A stretch of 64,000 bases of DNA from Cryobacterium sinapicolor (lineage in GTDB: Bacteria > Actinomycetota > Actinomycetes > Actinomycetales > Microbacteriaceae): contig NZ_SOGQ01000009.1 of NCBI RefSeq assembly GCF_004403465.1, positions 62,344 through 126,343 of the forward strand, written 5' to 3'. Both the position numbers and the translations under genes were made by a program. Positions 44,488-53,083 of this stretch are shown piece by piece (position 1 is the stretch's first letter; the number at the start of each line of letters is the position of its first letter). The notes under the pieces are model-generated. The model saw only the letters and a list, made by a program, of their open reading frames with translations, had not been told where the DNA came from and searched no databases.

Positions 44488-44757
44488 TTAGCGGCGCAGT
44501 CCGAGGCTGCCGATCAGCGTGCGGTACCGAGTGATGTCGACATCCGACAGGTAACCGAGCAGACGACGGCGCTGACCAACCATGAGAAGCAGGCCACGAC
44601 GCGAGTGGTGGTCGTGCTTGTGCTCTTTCAGGTGCTCCGTGAGGTCCAGGATGCGCTGCGTGAGCATTGCAATCTGAACTTCGGGGGACCCGGTGTCGCC
44701 TGGGTGGGTAGCGTACTTTTCGATGATCGCCTTCTTTGCATTAGCTTCGAGTGCCAT
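44488..44757 (-). CDS. rpsO: 30S ribosomal protein S15
   Basis: An 89-residue ribosomal protein that binds the central domain of 16S rRNA. The conserved segments [54 protein letters not shown] are all present. The start at ATG 44757 ([15 protein letters not shown]) has GGGGAT about 8 bases upstream. A longer frame is spurious. The gene has its own terminator and is not adjacent to pnp. Confidence 0.98.
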   Translation of the reverse strand: MALEANAKKAIIEKYATHPGDTGSPEVQIAMLTQRILDLTEHLKEHKHDHHSRRGLLLMVGQRRRLLGYLSDVDITRYRTLIGSLGLRR

Positions 44758-44867
44758 AGATGGGATCCCCTTTCTCTCACTGCGCGGTGCCCGGGGCCGA
44801 ATGCCTGGGCTCTCTTGATCCGCGGCCGTCAAACGGCAACCGTCCGAGTTTAGCAGAGTCCGGATGG

Positions 44868-45863
44868 TTAGAAGATGCGGGCGGCGATCTCGGCCGGGGC
44901 GGCGAGCAACCCCTCGATCTCGTCGTCGAGGCGCACCAGGGTGAGGGATGCTCCCGCCATGTCCAGCGAGGTGCAGTACTCGCCGACGTAGCTGCGGCCC
45001 ACGGTGATCCCCCGCGCGGCGAGCTGCTCGTGCGCCCGCCCGAACAGAATGTAGAGCTCGCTGATCGGGGTGCCGCCGAGGCCGTTGATCATCAGGGCCA
45101 CCCGATCCCCCGACACGTACGGCAGGTCACTCACGACCGCGTCGAGCATCTCGTCGGTCATTTCGTTCGCGGTGGTCAGCTTCGCGCGGCGCCGGCCCGG
45201 TTCACCATGGATGCCCACGCCCACCTCAATCTCATCCTCCCCCAGTTCGAACAGGGGCGATCCCTTCGAGGGCGGGGTGCAGGAGGTGAGCGCGATTCCC
45301 ATGGTGCGGGTGACGCTGTCCACCTTCTCGCCGATCCGCACGCACTCCTCGAGGTCGGCGCCGGCCTCGGCCGCCGCCCCAACGGCCTTCATCACGAAGA
45401 AATTGCCCGCCACGCCGCGGCGCCCCACGGTGTAGGTGGAGTCCTGCACGGCGACGTCATCGTCGATGAACAGGGTCTTCACGGTGATGCCGTCGGCCTC
45501 GGCCATCTCCTGGGCCATCTCGAACGCCATCCGGTCGCCGGTGTAGTTGTTGACCAGCAGCAGCACCCCCTTCGGCGACGCCAGGAGTTTGGTGGTCTCG
45601 TAGACGTAGTCCATGGGCGGCGCGGCGAAGACGTCACCCGGGCACGCGGCATCCAGCATGCCCCGGCCCACCGTCATGACGTGCGCCGGCTCGTGGCCGG
45701 ACCCGGATCCTTGGATGATCGAGACCCGATTCGGGCTGGGGCTGTCGGACCGCATGATCAGGTTGTACTCCGGCACGTAGCGCAGCGTGTCGGGGTTCGC
45801 GGCGGCGATGCCCTTGAGCATGTCGGGCACGAACTGCTTCGGGTCGTTGACGAATTTCTTCAT
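44868..45863 (-). CDS. dhaK: Dihydroxyacetone kinase subunit DhaK-like
   Basis: A 331-residue DhaK-fold kinase subunit. [25 protein letters not shown] binds substrate, and the conserved His in [11 protein letters not shown] is the residue that covalently holds the ketone carbonyl in family members. It lies downstream of dhaL with a 35-bp gap. No DhaM phosphotransfer subunit or dhaR is visible. Together with the aldolase and HAD genes it may act on a ketotetrose or other short ketose rather than dihydroxyacetone (inference). It starts at ATG 45863. Confidence 0.9.
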   Translation of the reverse strand: MKKFVNDPKQFVPDMLKGIAAANPDTLRYVPEYNLIMRSDSPSPNRVSIIQGSGSGHEPAHVMTVGRGMLDAACPGDVFAAPPMDYVYETTKLLASPKGVLLLVNNYTGDRMAFEMAQEMAEADGITVKTLFIDDDVAVQDSTYTVGRRGVAGNFFVMKAVGAAAEAGADLEECVRIGEKVDSVTRTMGIALTSCTPPSKGSPLFELGEDEIEVGVGIHGEPGRRRAKLTTANEMTDEMLDAVVSDLPYVSGDRVALMINGLGGTPISELYILFGRAHEQLAARGITVGRSYVGEYCTSLDMAGASLTLVRLDDEIEGLLAAPAEIAARIF

Positions 45864-45898
45864 GGTTCCCTCCTCCTGGTGCCGTTGATGGTTGTGAG

Positions 45899-46546
45899 TC
45901 AGAGGTCGTCGCGCGAGGACCATTCCCGGCTGAGACGCTCCAGGATGACCGCCACGGCGACCGCTCCGGGATCGGGCGAGCCGATGCTGCGTTCCCCGGT
46001 GTAGCTGGCCCGGCCGCGACGGGCCTGCAGCATGCTCGTGGCATCCGCGCTCAATCGTGCGACCACGGCGATCCTGGCGAGGATGGCCTCCGGGTCGCTG
46101 CCGGCGGCGACCTCGGCTTCGAGCGCATCCGTGGCCGGCACGAGGGCGTCAAGCAGGGTTTTGTCGCCGAGGTCGGCCTTGCCGCGGGCCTTGATCCCGT
46201 CGGCGGCGGCCCGGAGCATCGCCACCACGTCGGTGCCGCTCAGTTCCTCTTTGCCCGACACCGCCGCGGCCGAGCGCAGAAATGCGGTGCCCCAGAGGGG
46301 ACCGGAGGTGCCGCCGATACGCCCGGAGATGACCAGCGCCACCTTCTTCAGGAAGGCCGAGGGGCTGGAGCGGTCGAAGCCGTCCCAGTCGGCGAGCACG
46401 ATCTCGAACCCGCGGGCCAGGGAGAACCCAAAGTCGCCGTCACCGACGACGGCGTCGAGGTCCCCGAATTCCCGCTCGTTGTCGACGGCCGTGCGGGCAA
46501 TACTGTGAACGACGAATTCGGTGTCGGACAGTGCTGAGCGGGTCAT
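45899..46546 (-). CDS. dhaL: Dihydroxyacetone kinase subunit DhaL-like
   Basis: A 215-residue all-helical nucleotide-binding subunit. LDAVVGDGDFGFSLARGFE carries the aspartates that hold Mg-ADP in the family, and SGPLWGTAFLRSA and GKADLGDKTLLDALVP are typical. The ATG at 46546 overlaps the TGA of the upstream HAD gene by 4 bp. In most dha operons dhaK precedes dhaL; here the order is reversed. Confidence 0.9.
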   Translation of the reverse strand: MTRSALSDTEFVVHSIARTAVDNEREFGDLDAVVGDGDFGFSLARGFEIVLADWDGFDRSSPSAFLKKVALVISGRIGGTSGPLWGTAFLRSAAAVSGKEELSGTDVVAMLRAAADGIKARGKADLGDKTLLDALVPATDALEAEVAAGSDPEAILARIAVVARLSADATSMLQARRGRASYTGERSIGSPDPGAVAVAVILERLSREWSSRDDL

Positions 46547-47370
46547 CGGTTCTCCAGATCGGGGGCAGTGAGATCGGGGGCAGTGAGGTCGGGGGCAGGA
46601 GTGGTCAGGATGGCGACGAAATCGGGCAGGTCGACGAAGAATTCCGGCTCCAGACCCAGCGTGTCGACGAGCGTCACGGTGGTGGGGCCGCCGGGGTCCC
46701 CCAGCGAGGACACCACCAGGGATGCCCCGGTGAAGTCCTCGTCCGCGGTGTAACCGCTGACCGTGATGACGGTGCGGAGCCCCGCGGCGAGCGCCGACCG
46801 GAGGCCGTTCGCGCTGTCTTCGACGACCACGGCGTCGGCGGGTCCGATCCCGAGTTCACGCAGGGCGTGCAGGTAGATGTCCGGGGCCGGCTTCTTCCGG
46901 TCGACGATGTCGCCGGCGAAGACTTGGAACTGCGCGGCCAACTCGGGCCCGACCGCGTGCGTGAGCACGGCGCGCACGGATTCCTCCGCCGAGGTCGAAG
47001 CCACGGCGAGGGTCCAGCCGGCAGCCTCGGCCTGGGCGACGAGGCGACGGATGCCCGGGCGGGCCGGCAGCGCGCCGCTCGCCACCCGCTCGGTGTAGAT
47101 CGCGGTCTTTCGCCGGTGCCAGCGGGCGACGGCCTCGTCGAGGGCCACGGGGTCGCCCTGCGGCAGACCGAGCGCGGTCGCGACCTCCGGGGTGAGGATG
47201 CTGCGCATCCGTTCCTTGCCTCCCCCGATCTTCACTCTCAGGGCATAATCGGAGTCGCTCCACTGCACGGGCACCGAGAATTCCTCGAAGGTCTGGTTGA
47301 ACGCCGGCAGGTGGCCGTCGCGTTCGGTGTCGGCCAGTACGCCGTCGCAGTCGAAGATAATCGCCGGCAT
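46543..47370 (-). CDS. HAD-superfamily sugar-phosphate phosphatase (CbbY-like)
   Basis: A 275-residue HAD hydrolase. Motif I is FDCDGVLADTE, motif II includes VASTSAEE, motif III a lysine in DRKKPAPDIY and motif IV VVVEDSANGLRSALAAG. The cap domain is helical. The C-terminus has three TAPDL-type repeats encoded by a 15-bp tandem repeat. It starts 5 bp after the aldolase stop and is coupled to dhaL, so it probably dephosphorylates or repairs a sugar phosphate in that pathway. Confidence 0.9.
   Translation of the reverse strand: MPAIIFDCDGVLADTERDGHLPAFNQTFEEFSVPVQWSDSDYALRVKIGGGKERMRSILTPEVATALGLPQGDPVALDEAVARWHRRKTAIYTERVASGALPARPGIRRLVAQAEAAGWTLAVASTSAEESVRAVLTHAVGPELAAQFQVFAGDIVDRKKPAPDIYLHALRELGIGPADAVVVEDSANGLRSALAAGLRTVITVSGYTADEDFTGASLVVSSLGDPGGPTTVTLVDTLGLEPEFFVDLPDFVAILTTPAPDLTAPDLTAPDLENR
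46557..46601. repeat. 15-bp tandem repeat, 3 units, at the HAD gene 3' end
   Basis: AGATCGGGGGCAGTG, the same again, then AGGTCGGGGGCAGGA. On the minus strand they encode APDLT-APDLT-APDLE just before the stop codon. Confidence 0.88.
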
Positions 47371-47374
47371 GGCC

Positions 47375-48232
47375 TCACGCCTTCCCCGCGCTGCCGAATC
47401 GCACGGCCAGGTCGCGGGTGAGTGCGACGACGTCGCCGCGCACCTGACCGAACAGCGACGGCGGGTCCCAGGTGTCCCGGGCCTCCGCCTCTTTCAGGAA
47501 GGCGAGGCTCGACTGCATGAACGTCATCTTCAGCGCGGTGGAGATGTTGACCTTGGCGCAGCCGCGCCCGATCAGGTCGGTGAACTGGGCCGGGCTGAGG
47601 CCGCTGCCGCCGTGCAGGGCGATTGGGATCGGGTGCGCGGCCACCAGATCGGTGACCCGGTCGAAGTCGAGCACCGGCTCACGCTTGTACACGCCGTGAG
47701 CGTTGCCGATCGCGGGAGCGAAGACATCCACCCCGGTGGCCTCGATGAACCGCAGCGAGATCTCCAGGCTCTGTCGCGCGGAGGGCGCCTCCGAGCCGAT
47801 CCCGTCTTCCACCCCGGTGATCGACTCGATCTCGCCCTCCACATGCGCGCCGAAACCGCGAGCCTCGGCGACGACCTCGATGGTCTGCCGCTGGTTCTCC
47901 GCCACGGGCAGAACGGAGGCGTCGAAGAGCACCGAGTTCCAACCCTGGCGCAGGCATTCGGTGATCACGGCCCGGTCGGGACAGTGGTCGAGGTGCAGCA
48001 CCACGGGCACCTCGATGCCGGCGGTCATCGCCTCCCACGTGGCGAACAGCACCCTCGACCCGATGGTCTTCACGGTTTTGACGGATGTCTGCACGATCAC
48101 CGGGGAGCGCGCCTCGACCGCCCCCGCGAGAACGGCCTCCATGGTCAAGTCGTTCACGACATTGATCGCGGGCACGCCGTAACGTTCGGCGAATGCCCGG
48201 TCGACGACGGACTTCAGCGTTGAGATCGCCAC
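47375..48232 (-). CDS. Class II (zinc) ketose-bisphosphate aldolase
   Basis: A 285-residue aldolase of the FbaA/GatY family. VPAINVVNDLTMEAVLAGAVE starts the barrel, LHLDHCPD holds zinc-binding His, and HVEGEIESITG, NAHGVYK and ALHGGSGLS are other active-site segments. The GTG start at 48232 has GGGAGG about 6 bases upstream. It is the first gene of the aldolase-HAD-dhaL-dhaK operon. The substrate is not established; the cluster suggests a phosphorylated ketose cleaved to DHAP. Confidence 0.9.
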   Translation of the reverse strand: MAISTLKSVVDRAFAERYGVPAINVVNDLTMEAVLAGAVEARSPVIVQTSVKTVKTIGSRVLFATWEAMTAGIEVPVVLHLDHCPDRAVITECLRQGWNSVLFDASVLPVAENQRQTIEVVAEARGFGAHVEGEIESITGVEDGIGSEAPSARQSLEISLRFIEATGVDVFAPAIGNAHGVYKREPVLDFDRVTDLVAAHPIPIALHGGSGLSPAQFTDLIGRGCAKVNISTALKMTFMQSSLAFLKEAEARDTWDPPSLFGQVRGDVVALTRDLAVRFGSAGKA

Positions 48233-48329
48233 CTGTGCCTCCCCGGTCAGATGCCGCTCATCGTAGGCTGGCGGCCCGACGCCGACAATGCCCGAAGCCG
48301 ACAACCCGACGCCGACACTGGGTTTCGGC

Positions 48330-49484
48330 CTACGCGGTCTGCGCCGGCTTCGCGGGCTGGGACGGACTCACGGGTGTCGGCCGGTGCCGGAGGGAGAACT
48401 TCTCCCGCTGGGTGATCGACTGGTCCGGCCCATCCCAGACCTTGATCATCGCCCAGCCCACGGCCACGATCGGCACGGCGAGCACGGCCCCGGCGATGCC
48501 GCCGAGGATGGTGCCCCCGGTCAACGCGACGAGGATCACGAGCGGATGCAGCCTCAACGATCCCGCCATCACCACAGGGTTGAGCAGATCGCCCTCGAGC
48601 TGGTTGACCACGATCACGATGGCCACGACGATCAGCGCCACGAGCGGCCCGTTGGCCACCAGCGCCACGAGGGCAGCCAGGATGCCCGCGATGGTCGCCC
48701 CGATCAGGGGGATGAACGCGGTCAGGAACACGATCACGGCCAGCGGCAGCGCCAGCGGAACCTGTAGGACGGCCAGCCCGATTCCGATCAGAACGGCGTC
48801 GAACAGGGCGATGATCGCCGTTCCCCGCACGTACTGGCCGAGGACCACCGGGGTGGCGTCGCCGATCCGGTGCGCGCGCTCGAGGTTCTCACCGTGCAGG
48901 AAACGCAGGAAGAAGGTCCAGATCTGGCCGCCGTCCTTCAGGAAGAAGAACAGGATCACCAGCACGAGCAGGGCTCCGGTGACCAGTTCCACCGCGGCGG
49001 ACACACCGGCGAGCGCGCCCGTGCCGAATTGCGCGCTCGTGACGAAGCCCACGACCGCATCACGCACCGCGTTGAACTGCTCCGAGTCCAACGCGATCGG
49101 CCCCTCGACCAGCAGCCCCTGCAGTTCATCGAGCCCGTCGCCGGCTGCCGCCACCAGTTCACCCCACTGGTTGCGCACCGCGACGACGATGAGCGTGATG
49201 ATGCCGCCGAGGATGAGCGCCCCTGCCAGCAGGGTGATCCAGGTCGCGAGGATCCTCGGGAGGCCGCGCTTGCGCAGCCAGCCGACCAGCGGTGCCAGCG
49301 CCGACGCCAGGATGAGCGCCACGAGGACGGGGATCACCACAAGCTTCACCTGCACCAGCGCGTAGACGGCGCCGGCGGCCAGCACGACCACGACGATGAT
49401 CTGGGCAGAGCGGATGGCCCACCGGCCCAGCCGGCTGGTCAGCAGGGTCTGCAGGGACGGGTGCGAGGGGTCGTCGGTGCGCAT
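48330..49484 (-). CDS. AI-2E/PerM-family membrane transporter
   Basis: A 384-residue membrane protein of the AI-2E exporter family with seven to eight segments. Pairs of helices at the start (IRSAQIIVVVVLAAGAVYALVQVKLVVIPVLVALILA) and the core LTAFIPLIGATIAGILAALVALVANGP are characteristic. NQLEGDLLNPVVMAGSLRLHPLVILVALTGG is the family signature. The ATG at 49484 is used. Despite the name, most members are not known to export AI-2; some act in pH or salt stress. Monocistronic. Confidence 0.9.
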   Translation of the reverse strand: MRTDDPSHPSLQTLLTSRLGRWAIRSAQIIVVVVLAAGAVYALVQVKLVVIPVLVALILASALAPLVGWLRKRGLPRILATWITLLAGALILGGIITLIVVAVRNQWGELVAAAGDGLDELQGLLVEGPIALDSEQFNAVRDAVVGFVTSAQFGTGALAGVSAAVELVTGALLVLVILFFFLKDGGQIWTFFLRFLHGENLERAHRIGDATPVVLGQYVRGTAIIALFDAVLIGIGLAVLQVPLALPLAVIVFLTAFIPLIGATIAGILAALVALVANGPLVALIVVAIVIVVNQLEGDLLNPVVMAGSLRLHPLVILVALTGGTILGGIAGAVLAVPIVAVGWAMIKVWDGPDQSITQREKFSLRHRPTPVSPSQPAKPAQTA

Positions 49485-49580
49485 GCTGCCACCATAGGCA
49501 CCTGTGCCACCCGGGTAAACGGCTGCCCGGCCGAGAGCCTCCCGACCGATTGGGCGGCGGCACCCCCCGGCCCGGCGTCG

Positions 49581-49600
49581 GACCACTTCGACGGAGATTC
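49581..49600. repeat. Possible half-copy of the palindromic element (G)
   Basis: GACCACTTCGACGGAGATTC matches the left arm with two or three changes. No right arm is found in the following 100 bp. Where the core should be, sequence similar to hemD begins. It could be a broken copy or chance. Confidence 0.45.
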
Positions 49601-49609
49601 GCCGGCGGC

Positions 49610-49760
49610 CTCGACGCCGTCACCTTCACCAGCGCGCCGACCGTGGCGGCACTGTTCGGCGCCTTCAGAGACACCGTCGTGGCCGCGGCGGTGGGTCCGG
49701 TGACGGCGGCCCCACTCGTGGCCCCCGGCATCCGCCCGCTCACGCCGGAAGGCTACCGAT
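49610..49760 (+). pseudogene. Uroporphyrinogen-III synthase (HemD)-like remnant
   Basis: About 50 codons read LDAVTFTSAPTVAALFGAF, then AAAVGPVTAAPLVAPGIRPLTPEGYR. This resembles the C-terminal half of actinobacterial HemD/uroporphyrinogen-III synthase. No start, N-terminal domain or proper C-terminus is present: the frame runs on into the antisense of the BCCT gene. It follows directly on the half-repeat G. I read it as a relic from deletion or rearrangement. Assignment is by motif memory only. Confidence 0.5.
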
Positions 49761-49763
49761 GGG

Positions 49764-51725
49764 TTATCGCATCGACGTCCGAGGCGTCTCAGGTTCGGCA
49801 GGTTCGGCCGGCGCAGCCTGAATCGGCTCGCCCTGAATCGGCCCGGCCTGAATCGGCTCGCCCTGAATCGGCTCGCCCTGAATCGGCTCGGCCTGAATCG
49901 GCTCGGCCTGAATCGGCCCGGACAGCTCCACCTGAGCGCCATCGTCCGACTCCGCACGGGCGTGCTCCACCGGATGCTTGCGACGCCAGAGCTTCCAGCG
50001 GCGTTGCTCCCCCTCGGAGAGGGCAGCGGTGATCCGCTCGTCCATCTGGTCGCCGAAGTGGTCGTCGAAATTCTCTTCCAGGTGGTCGGTCACGTTCTTC
50101 CGGATCCGCCGGGACAGTTCGTCCCGGCGTTGACGGCGTTCGAGGCGAACCAGCACCTGATGCTCCTCCTGGAACGCCTTGTAGGTGGCGACGCACATGC
50201 CGATCATCACCACGCTGACCGGGATGGCGGTCAGGATGGCTCCGGTCTGCAGCGCCGCGAGCCCGCCGGCCAGCAGCAACGCGATCGCGACGAGTCCGCT
50301 GAGACCCGCCCAGAGGATGCGGCTCCACTTGGGCGGGTTGGTGTCGCCGCCGGAAGCGAGCATATCGATGACGAGCGACCCGGAGTCGGCCGAGGTGATG
50401 AAGAAGATGGCCACCACGATCACGGCGAGCACCGAGAGCACGCCGCCGAAGGGCAGTCCGGAGAGGAAGTCGAAGAGCACGTTCTCGGCGATGATGCCGA
50501 CTGCCGGGTCGAACAGTCCGCCGCCGTCGCCGCCGAAGGCCTGCTTGATGGCGCTGCCGCCCATGACCGCGAACCAGGCGAAGGTCACCAGGGTCGGCAC
50601 CAGCAGAACGCCGGCCACGAACTCGCGCACCGTGCGCCCGCGGGAGATCCGGGCGATGAAGACGCCGACGAACGGCGCCCACGAAATCCACCAGCCCCAG
50701 TAGAAGACGGTCCAGGCACCCTGCCAGTCGAGGCCGGTCTGGCCGGTGAAGGAACCGGCATCGAACGTGAGTCCGACGACGCCCTGCAGATAGCCGCCGA
50801 TCGATTCGACGAACACGCGAAACAGGTAGAGCGTGGGGCCGAGGAGCAGCACCGCGACCAGGAGGAGCCCGGCCATGCCGAGGTTGATGTTCGAGAGCCA
50901 CTTGATGCCCCGGCCCACGCCACTGACGACGGAGGCGGTGGCGATCGCCGTGATGATAACGATGAGCACGACGAGCAGGGTATTGTCGACCGCGCCGACG
51001 ACGCCCAAGTGGCGCAGGCCTGCCGCGATCTGCTTGACGCCCAGGCCGAGGGACGTGGCCACGCCGAAGAGCGTGCCGACGATCGCGATCACGTCGATGG
51101 CATCGCCGAGGCGCCCGCGCACTCGGTCGCCGAGGAGCGGTTCCAGGGCCCAGCGGATGGAGACGGGGCGTCCCTTGCGGTGGATGGCGTAGGCCAGCGA
51201 CAGTCCGACGACGGCGTAGATGGCCCAGGCGTGGAAACCCCAGTGCAGGAACGTCTGCGACATGGCCGCGGCGGCGAGCTCCTGGCTGCTGCCCGTGACG
51301 CCGGGCTTGGGGTTGGTGAAGTGGGTGAGTGGCTCGGCCGTGCCCCAGAAGACGAGGCCGATGCCCATGCCGGCGGCGAAGAGCATCGAGAACCACGACA
51401 TCAGCCCGAACTCGGGCACGTCGTCGTCCTGGCCGAGCTTGATGTCACCGAATCGACTCATGCCCATCCAGGTGGCGAAGACCACGAACGCGGCGACGAT
51501 CAAGATGTAATACGGGCCCAGGCCGGCCACGACCCAGCCCTGCAGCAGGGCAAGGGTGTCGCCCGTGCCGGTGGGGAAGACGATGGCAACCACGACGACG
51601 AGCAGGATGATGATCAGGGCCGGGAAGAAGACCCGCGGGGCAGGCACAAGCCTGCCGCGGACACGGTGGCGGGAATCGTCCGGGGTTCGATCGTCGGGGC
51701 GGCTTGGTGAGGAGAGTGGTGTCAC
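49764..51725 (-). CDS. BCCT-family glycine betaine/choline transporter
   Basis: A 653-residue secondary transporter with 12 membrane segments, for uptake of betaine-type osmolytes. The family region GLGPYYILIVAAFVVFATWMG, the glycine stretch MLFAAGMGIGLVFWGTAEPLTHF and the Trp-rich WQGAWTVFYWGWWISWAPFVG are clear. The C-terminal cytoplasmic tail is acidic/basic and ends with seven PIQ[AG][EG] repeats, which is unusual. C-terminal tails act in osmosensing in BetP. The GTG at 51725 is the most likely start (TPLSSPSRPDD), though a longer frame exists. No strong Shine-Dalgarno. Confidence 0.9.
   Translation of the reverse strand: MTPLSSPSRPDDRTPDDSRHRVRGRLVPAPRVFFPALIIILLVVVVAIVFPTGTGDTLALLQGWVVAGLGPYYILIVAAFVVFATWMGMSRFGDIKLGQDDDVPEFGLMSWFSMLFAAGMGIGLVFWGTAEPLTHFTNPKPGVTGSSQELAAAAMSQTFLHWGFHAWAIYAVVGLSLAYAIHRKGRPVSIRWALEPLLGDRVRGRLGDAIDVIAIVGTLFGVATSLGLGVKQIAAGLRHLGVVGAVDNTLLVVLIVIITAIATASVVSGVGRGIKWLSNINLGMAGLLLVAVLLLGPTLYLFRVFVESIGGYLQGVVGLTFDAGSFTGQTGLDWQGAWTVFYWGWWISWAPFVGVFIARISRGRTVREFVAGVLLVPTLVTFAWFAVMGGSAIKQAFGGDGGGLFDPAVGIIAENVLFDFLSGLPFGGVLSVLAVIVVAIFFITSADSGSLVIDMLASGGDTNPPKWSRILWAGLSGLVAIALLLAGGLAALQTGAILTAIPVSVVMIGMCVATYKAFQEEHQVLVRLERRQRRDELSRRIRKNVTDHLEENFDDHFGDQMDERITAALSEGEQRRWKLWRRKHPVEHARAESDDGAQVELSGPIQAEPIQAEPIQGEPIQGEPIQAGPIQGEPIQAAPAEPAEPETPRTSMR
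49817..49921. repeat. 15-bp tandem repeat, 7 units, at the BCCT gene 3' end
   Basis: CCTGAATCGGCTCGC-type units repeat seven times with changes only at the last few bases (CTCGC, CCCGG, CTCGG). On the minus strand they encode seven PIQ-[AG]-[EG] pentapeptides in the transporter's tail. Confidence 0.92.
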
Positions 51726-51926
51726 GAAGTGCTTTCTGGATCGGGAGCATGGACCGTCGCCATCAGGGTCGTGCGGGCGCGGAGCGGAGGTCGTGTCAGC
51801 ACCTCGTCGACGAGGCCTGCAGCGGGGCCGGGCCCGGTTCCAGAGCGGAAGGGGATGCCGGTGCGAATCGTCCATTCTAGCTCATCTTCGCCGACTGTGC
51901 GATGCCGGTACTCCTCTGCCTGCTGG

Positions 51927-52829
51927 TCAGGCCTCGCCGGCTCCGGCGTGCCCTTGGATCACAGCGGCCGCCTGCTGCAGGACGGTCTCCGTTCCGGCGT
52001 AGATTCCCTCCGCGCGTGGCCAGTGGCTGATCACGTCGGTGAAGCCGAGTTCGGCCGCTCGGCCGACGGCATCCTCGAAGGCTCCGATGCTCTGCAGGGA
52101 GTAGCCGCCACCGCTGTCGAGCGAGAGGTACCGGTCGATGGTGGCCGGGTCGCGGCCCGCGGCGAACGCCGTGTCCTCGAGCCGGCGCGTCAGGCCGGCC
52201 ACCGTTGCCCACCAGTCCGCGCCCACGGCGCCGTCCGCTCCCGTCGTCACCCAACCGGCCCCGAACGTCGTGACCAGGCGCAGCCCCTTGGGCCCATTTG
52301 CGGCGATGACGAACGGAACCCGCGGCTCCTGGGCCGGCGTGCCGACCATACGCGCGCCGACCGCGGTCGCCCACTCCCCCGCAAAGCTGATGCCGCCGCT
52401 GCCCGGTTGCTCGTGGCGCAGCAGCCGGTCGAGGGCCGAGACGAAGGCGGCGAAGCGCTCGGACCGCTGCCTCGGGGAGTAGTCGGGCTGTCCGAGCACG
52501 GAGGCGTCGAACCCGGTGCCGCCCGAGCCGACCCCGAGCAGAAACCGCCCGCCGGCGATGTCGTCGAGGGTGGCGATCTCCTTGGCGAAGGTCACCGGAT
52601 GCCGGAAGTTCGGTGACGAAACGAAGGTACCCAGTCGGATCCGGGAGGTGACGACCGCCGCGGCGGTCAGAGTCGGGATGGTCGCGTGCCAGGGCTGGTC
52701 GGCCAGCGACCGCCAGGACAGGTGGTCATAGGTCCAGGCGTGGTCGAAGCCGAGCCGCTCCGCGCCCTGCCAGCGGCGGCGGGCCTGGGGCCACGAGTCT
52801 TGCGGGAGGATGACGATTCCGAAGCGCAT
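51927..52829 (-). CDS. LLM-class F420-dependent oxidoreductase
   Basis: A 300-residue member of the luciferase-like family. MRFGIVILPQDSWPQARRRW, FDHAWTYDHLSWRSL, RIRLGTFVSSPNFRHPVTFAKE and RFLLGVGSGGTGFD are typical of F420-dependent enzymes. The C-terminal half has FVIAANGPKGLRL. Substrate unknown. It is monocistronic; a 200-bp gap before the BCCT start holds no recognised feature. Confidence 0.88.
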   Translation of the reverse strand: MRFGIVILPQDSWPQARRRWQGAERLGFDHAWTYDHLSWRSLADQPWHATIPTLTAAAVVTSRIRLGTFVSSPNFRHPVTFAKEIATLDDIAGGRFLLGVGSGGTGFDASVLGQPDYSPRQRSERFAAFVSALDRLLRHEQPGSGGISFAGEWATAVGARMVGTPAQEPRVPFVIAANGPKGLRLVTTFGAGWVTTGADGAVGADWWATVAGLTRRLEDTAFAAGRDPATIDRYLSLDSGGGYSLQSIGAFEDAVGRAAELGFTDVISHWPRAEGIYAGTETVLQQAAAVIQGHAGAGEA

Positions 52830-53083
52830 GCTGAGAGTCTACGAAAGGCCCGTCGCCGGCACCTTTTCGCCCGGCCTGAGCAGTGCTATTAATGGTGCTC
52901 GACCGGCGTTCGTTCCCCCTCGGGCAGCCGGTCAACGGCTGTACACCAGACCCCCGTGGCGGCACCCGGCCCACGTTCCGGATGCCGCCGCGGGCCTCCC
53001 CCACTCGGGTTCCCGGTGCCGGCCCGCGGCCCGGTCGGGGGTTTTCTGTGGTGCAGGTGCGCGTCAGGTGCCACACTCGACCC

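Noticed and set aside
53001-53045. Possible terminator (CCCCCACTCGGG ... CCCGGTCGGGGGTTTT) in the gap before the protealysin-like gene
   Set aside because: The stem has several mismatches and the gap is generally GC-rich. No gene on the plus strand ends upstream that would need it.
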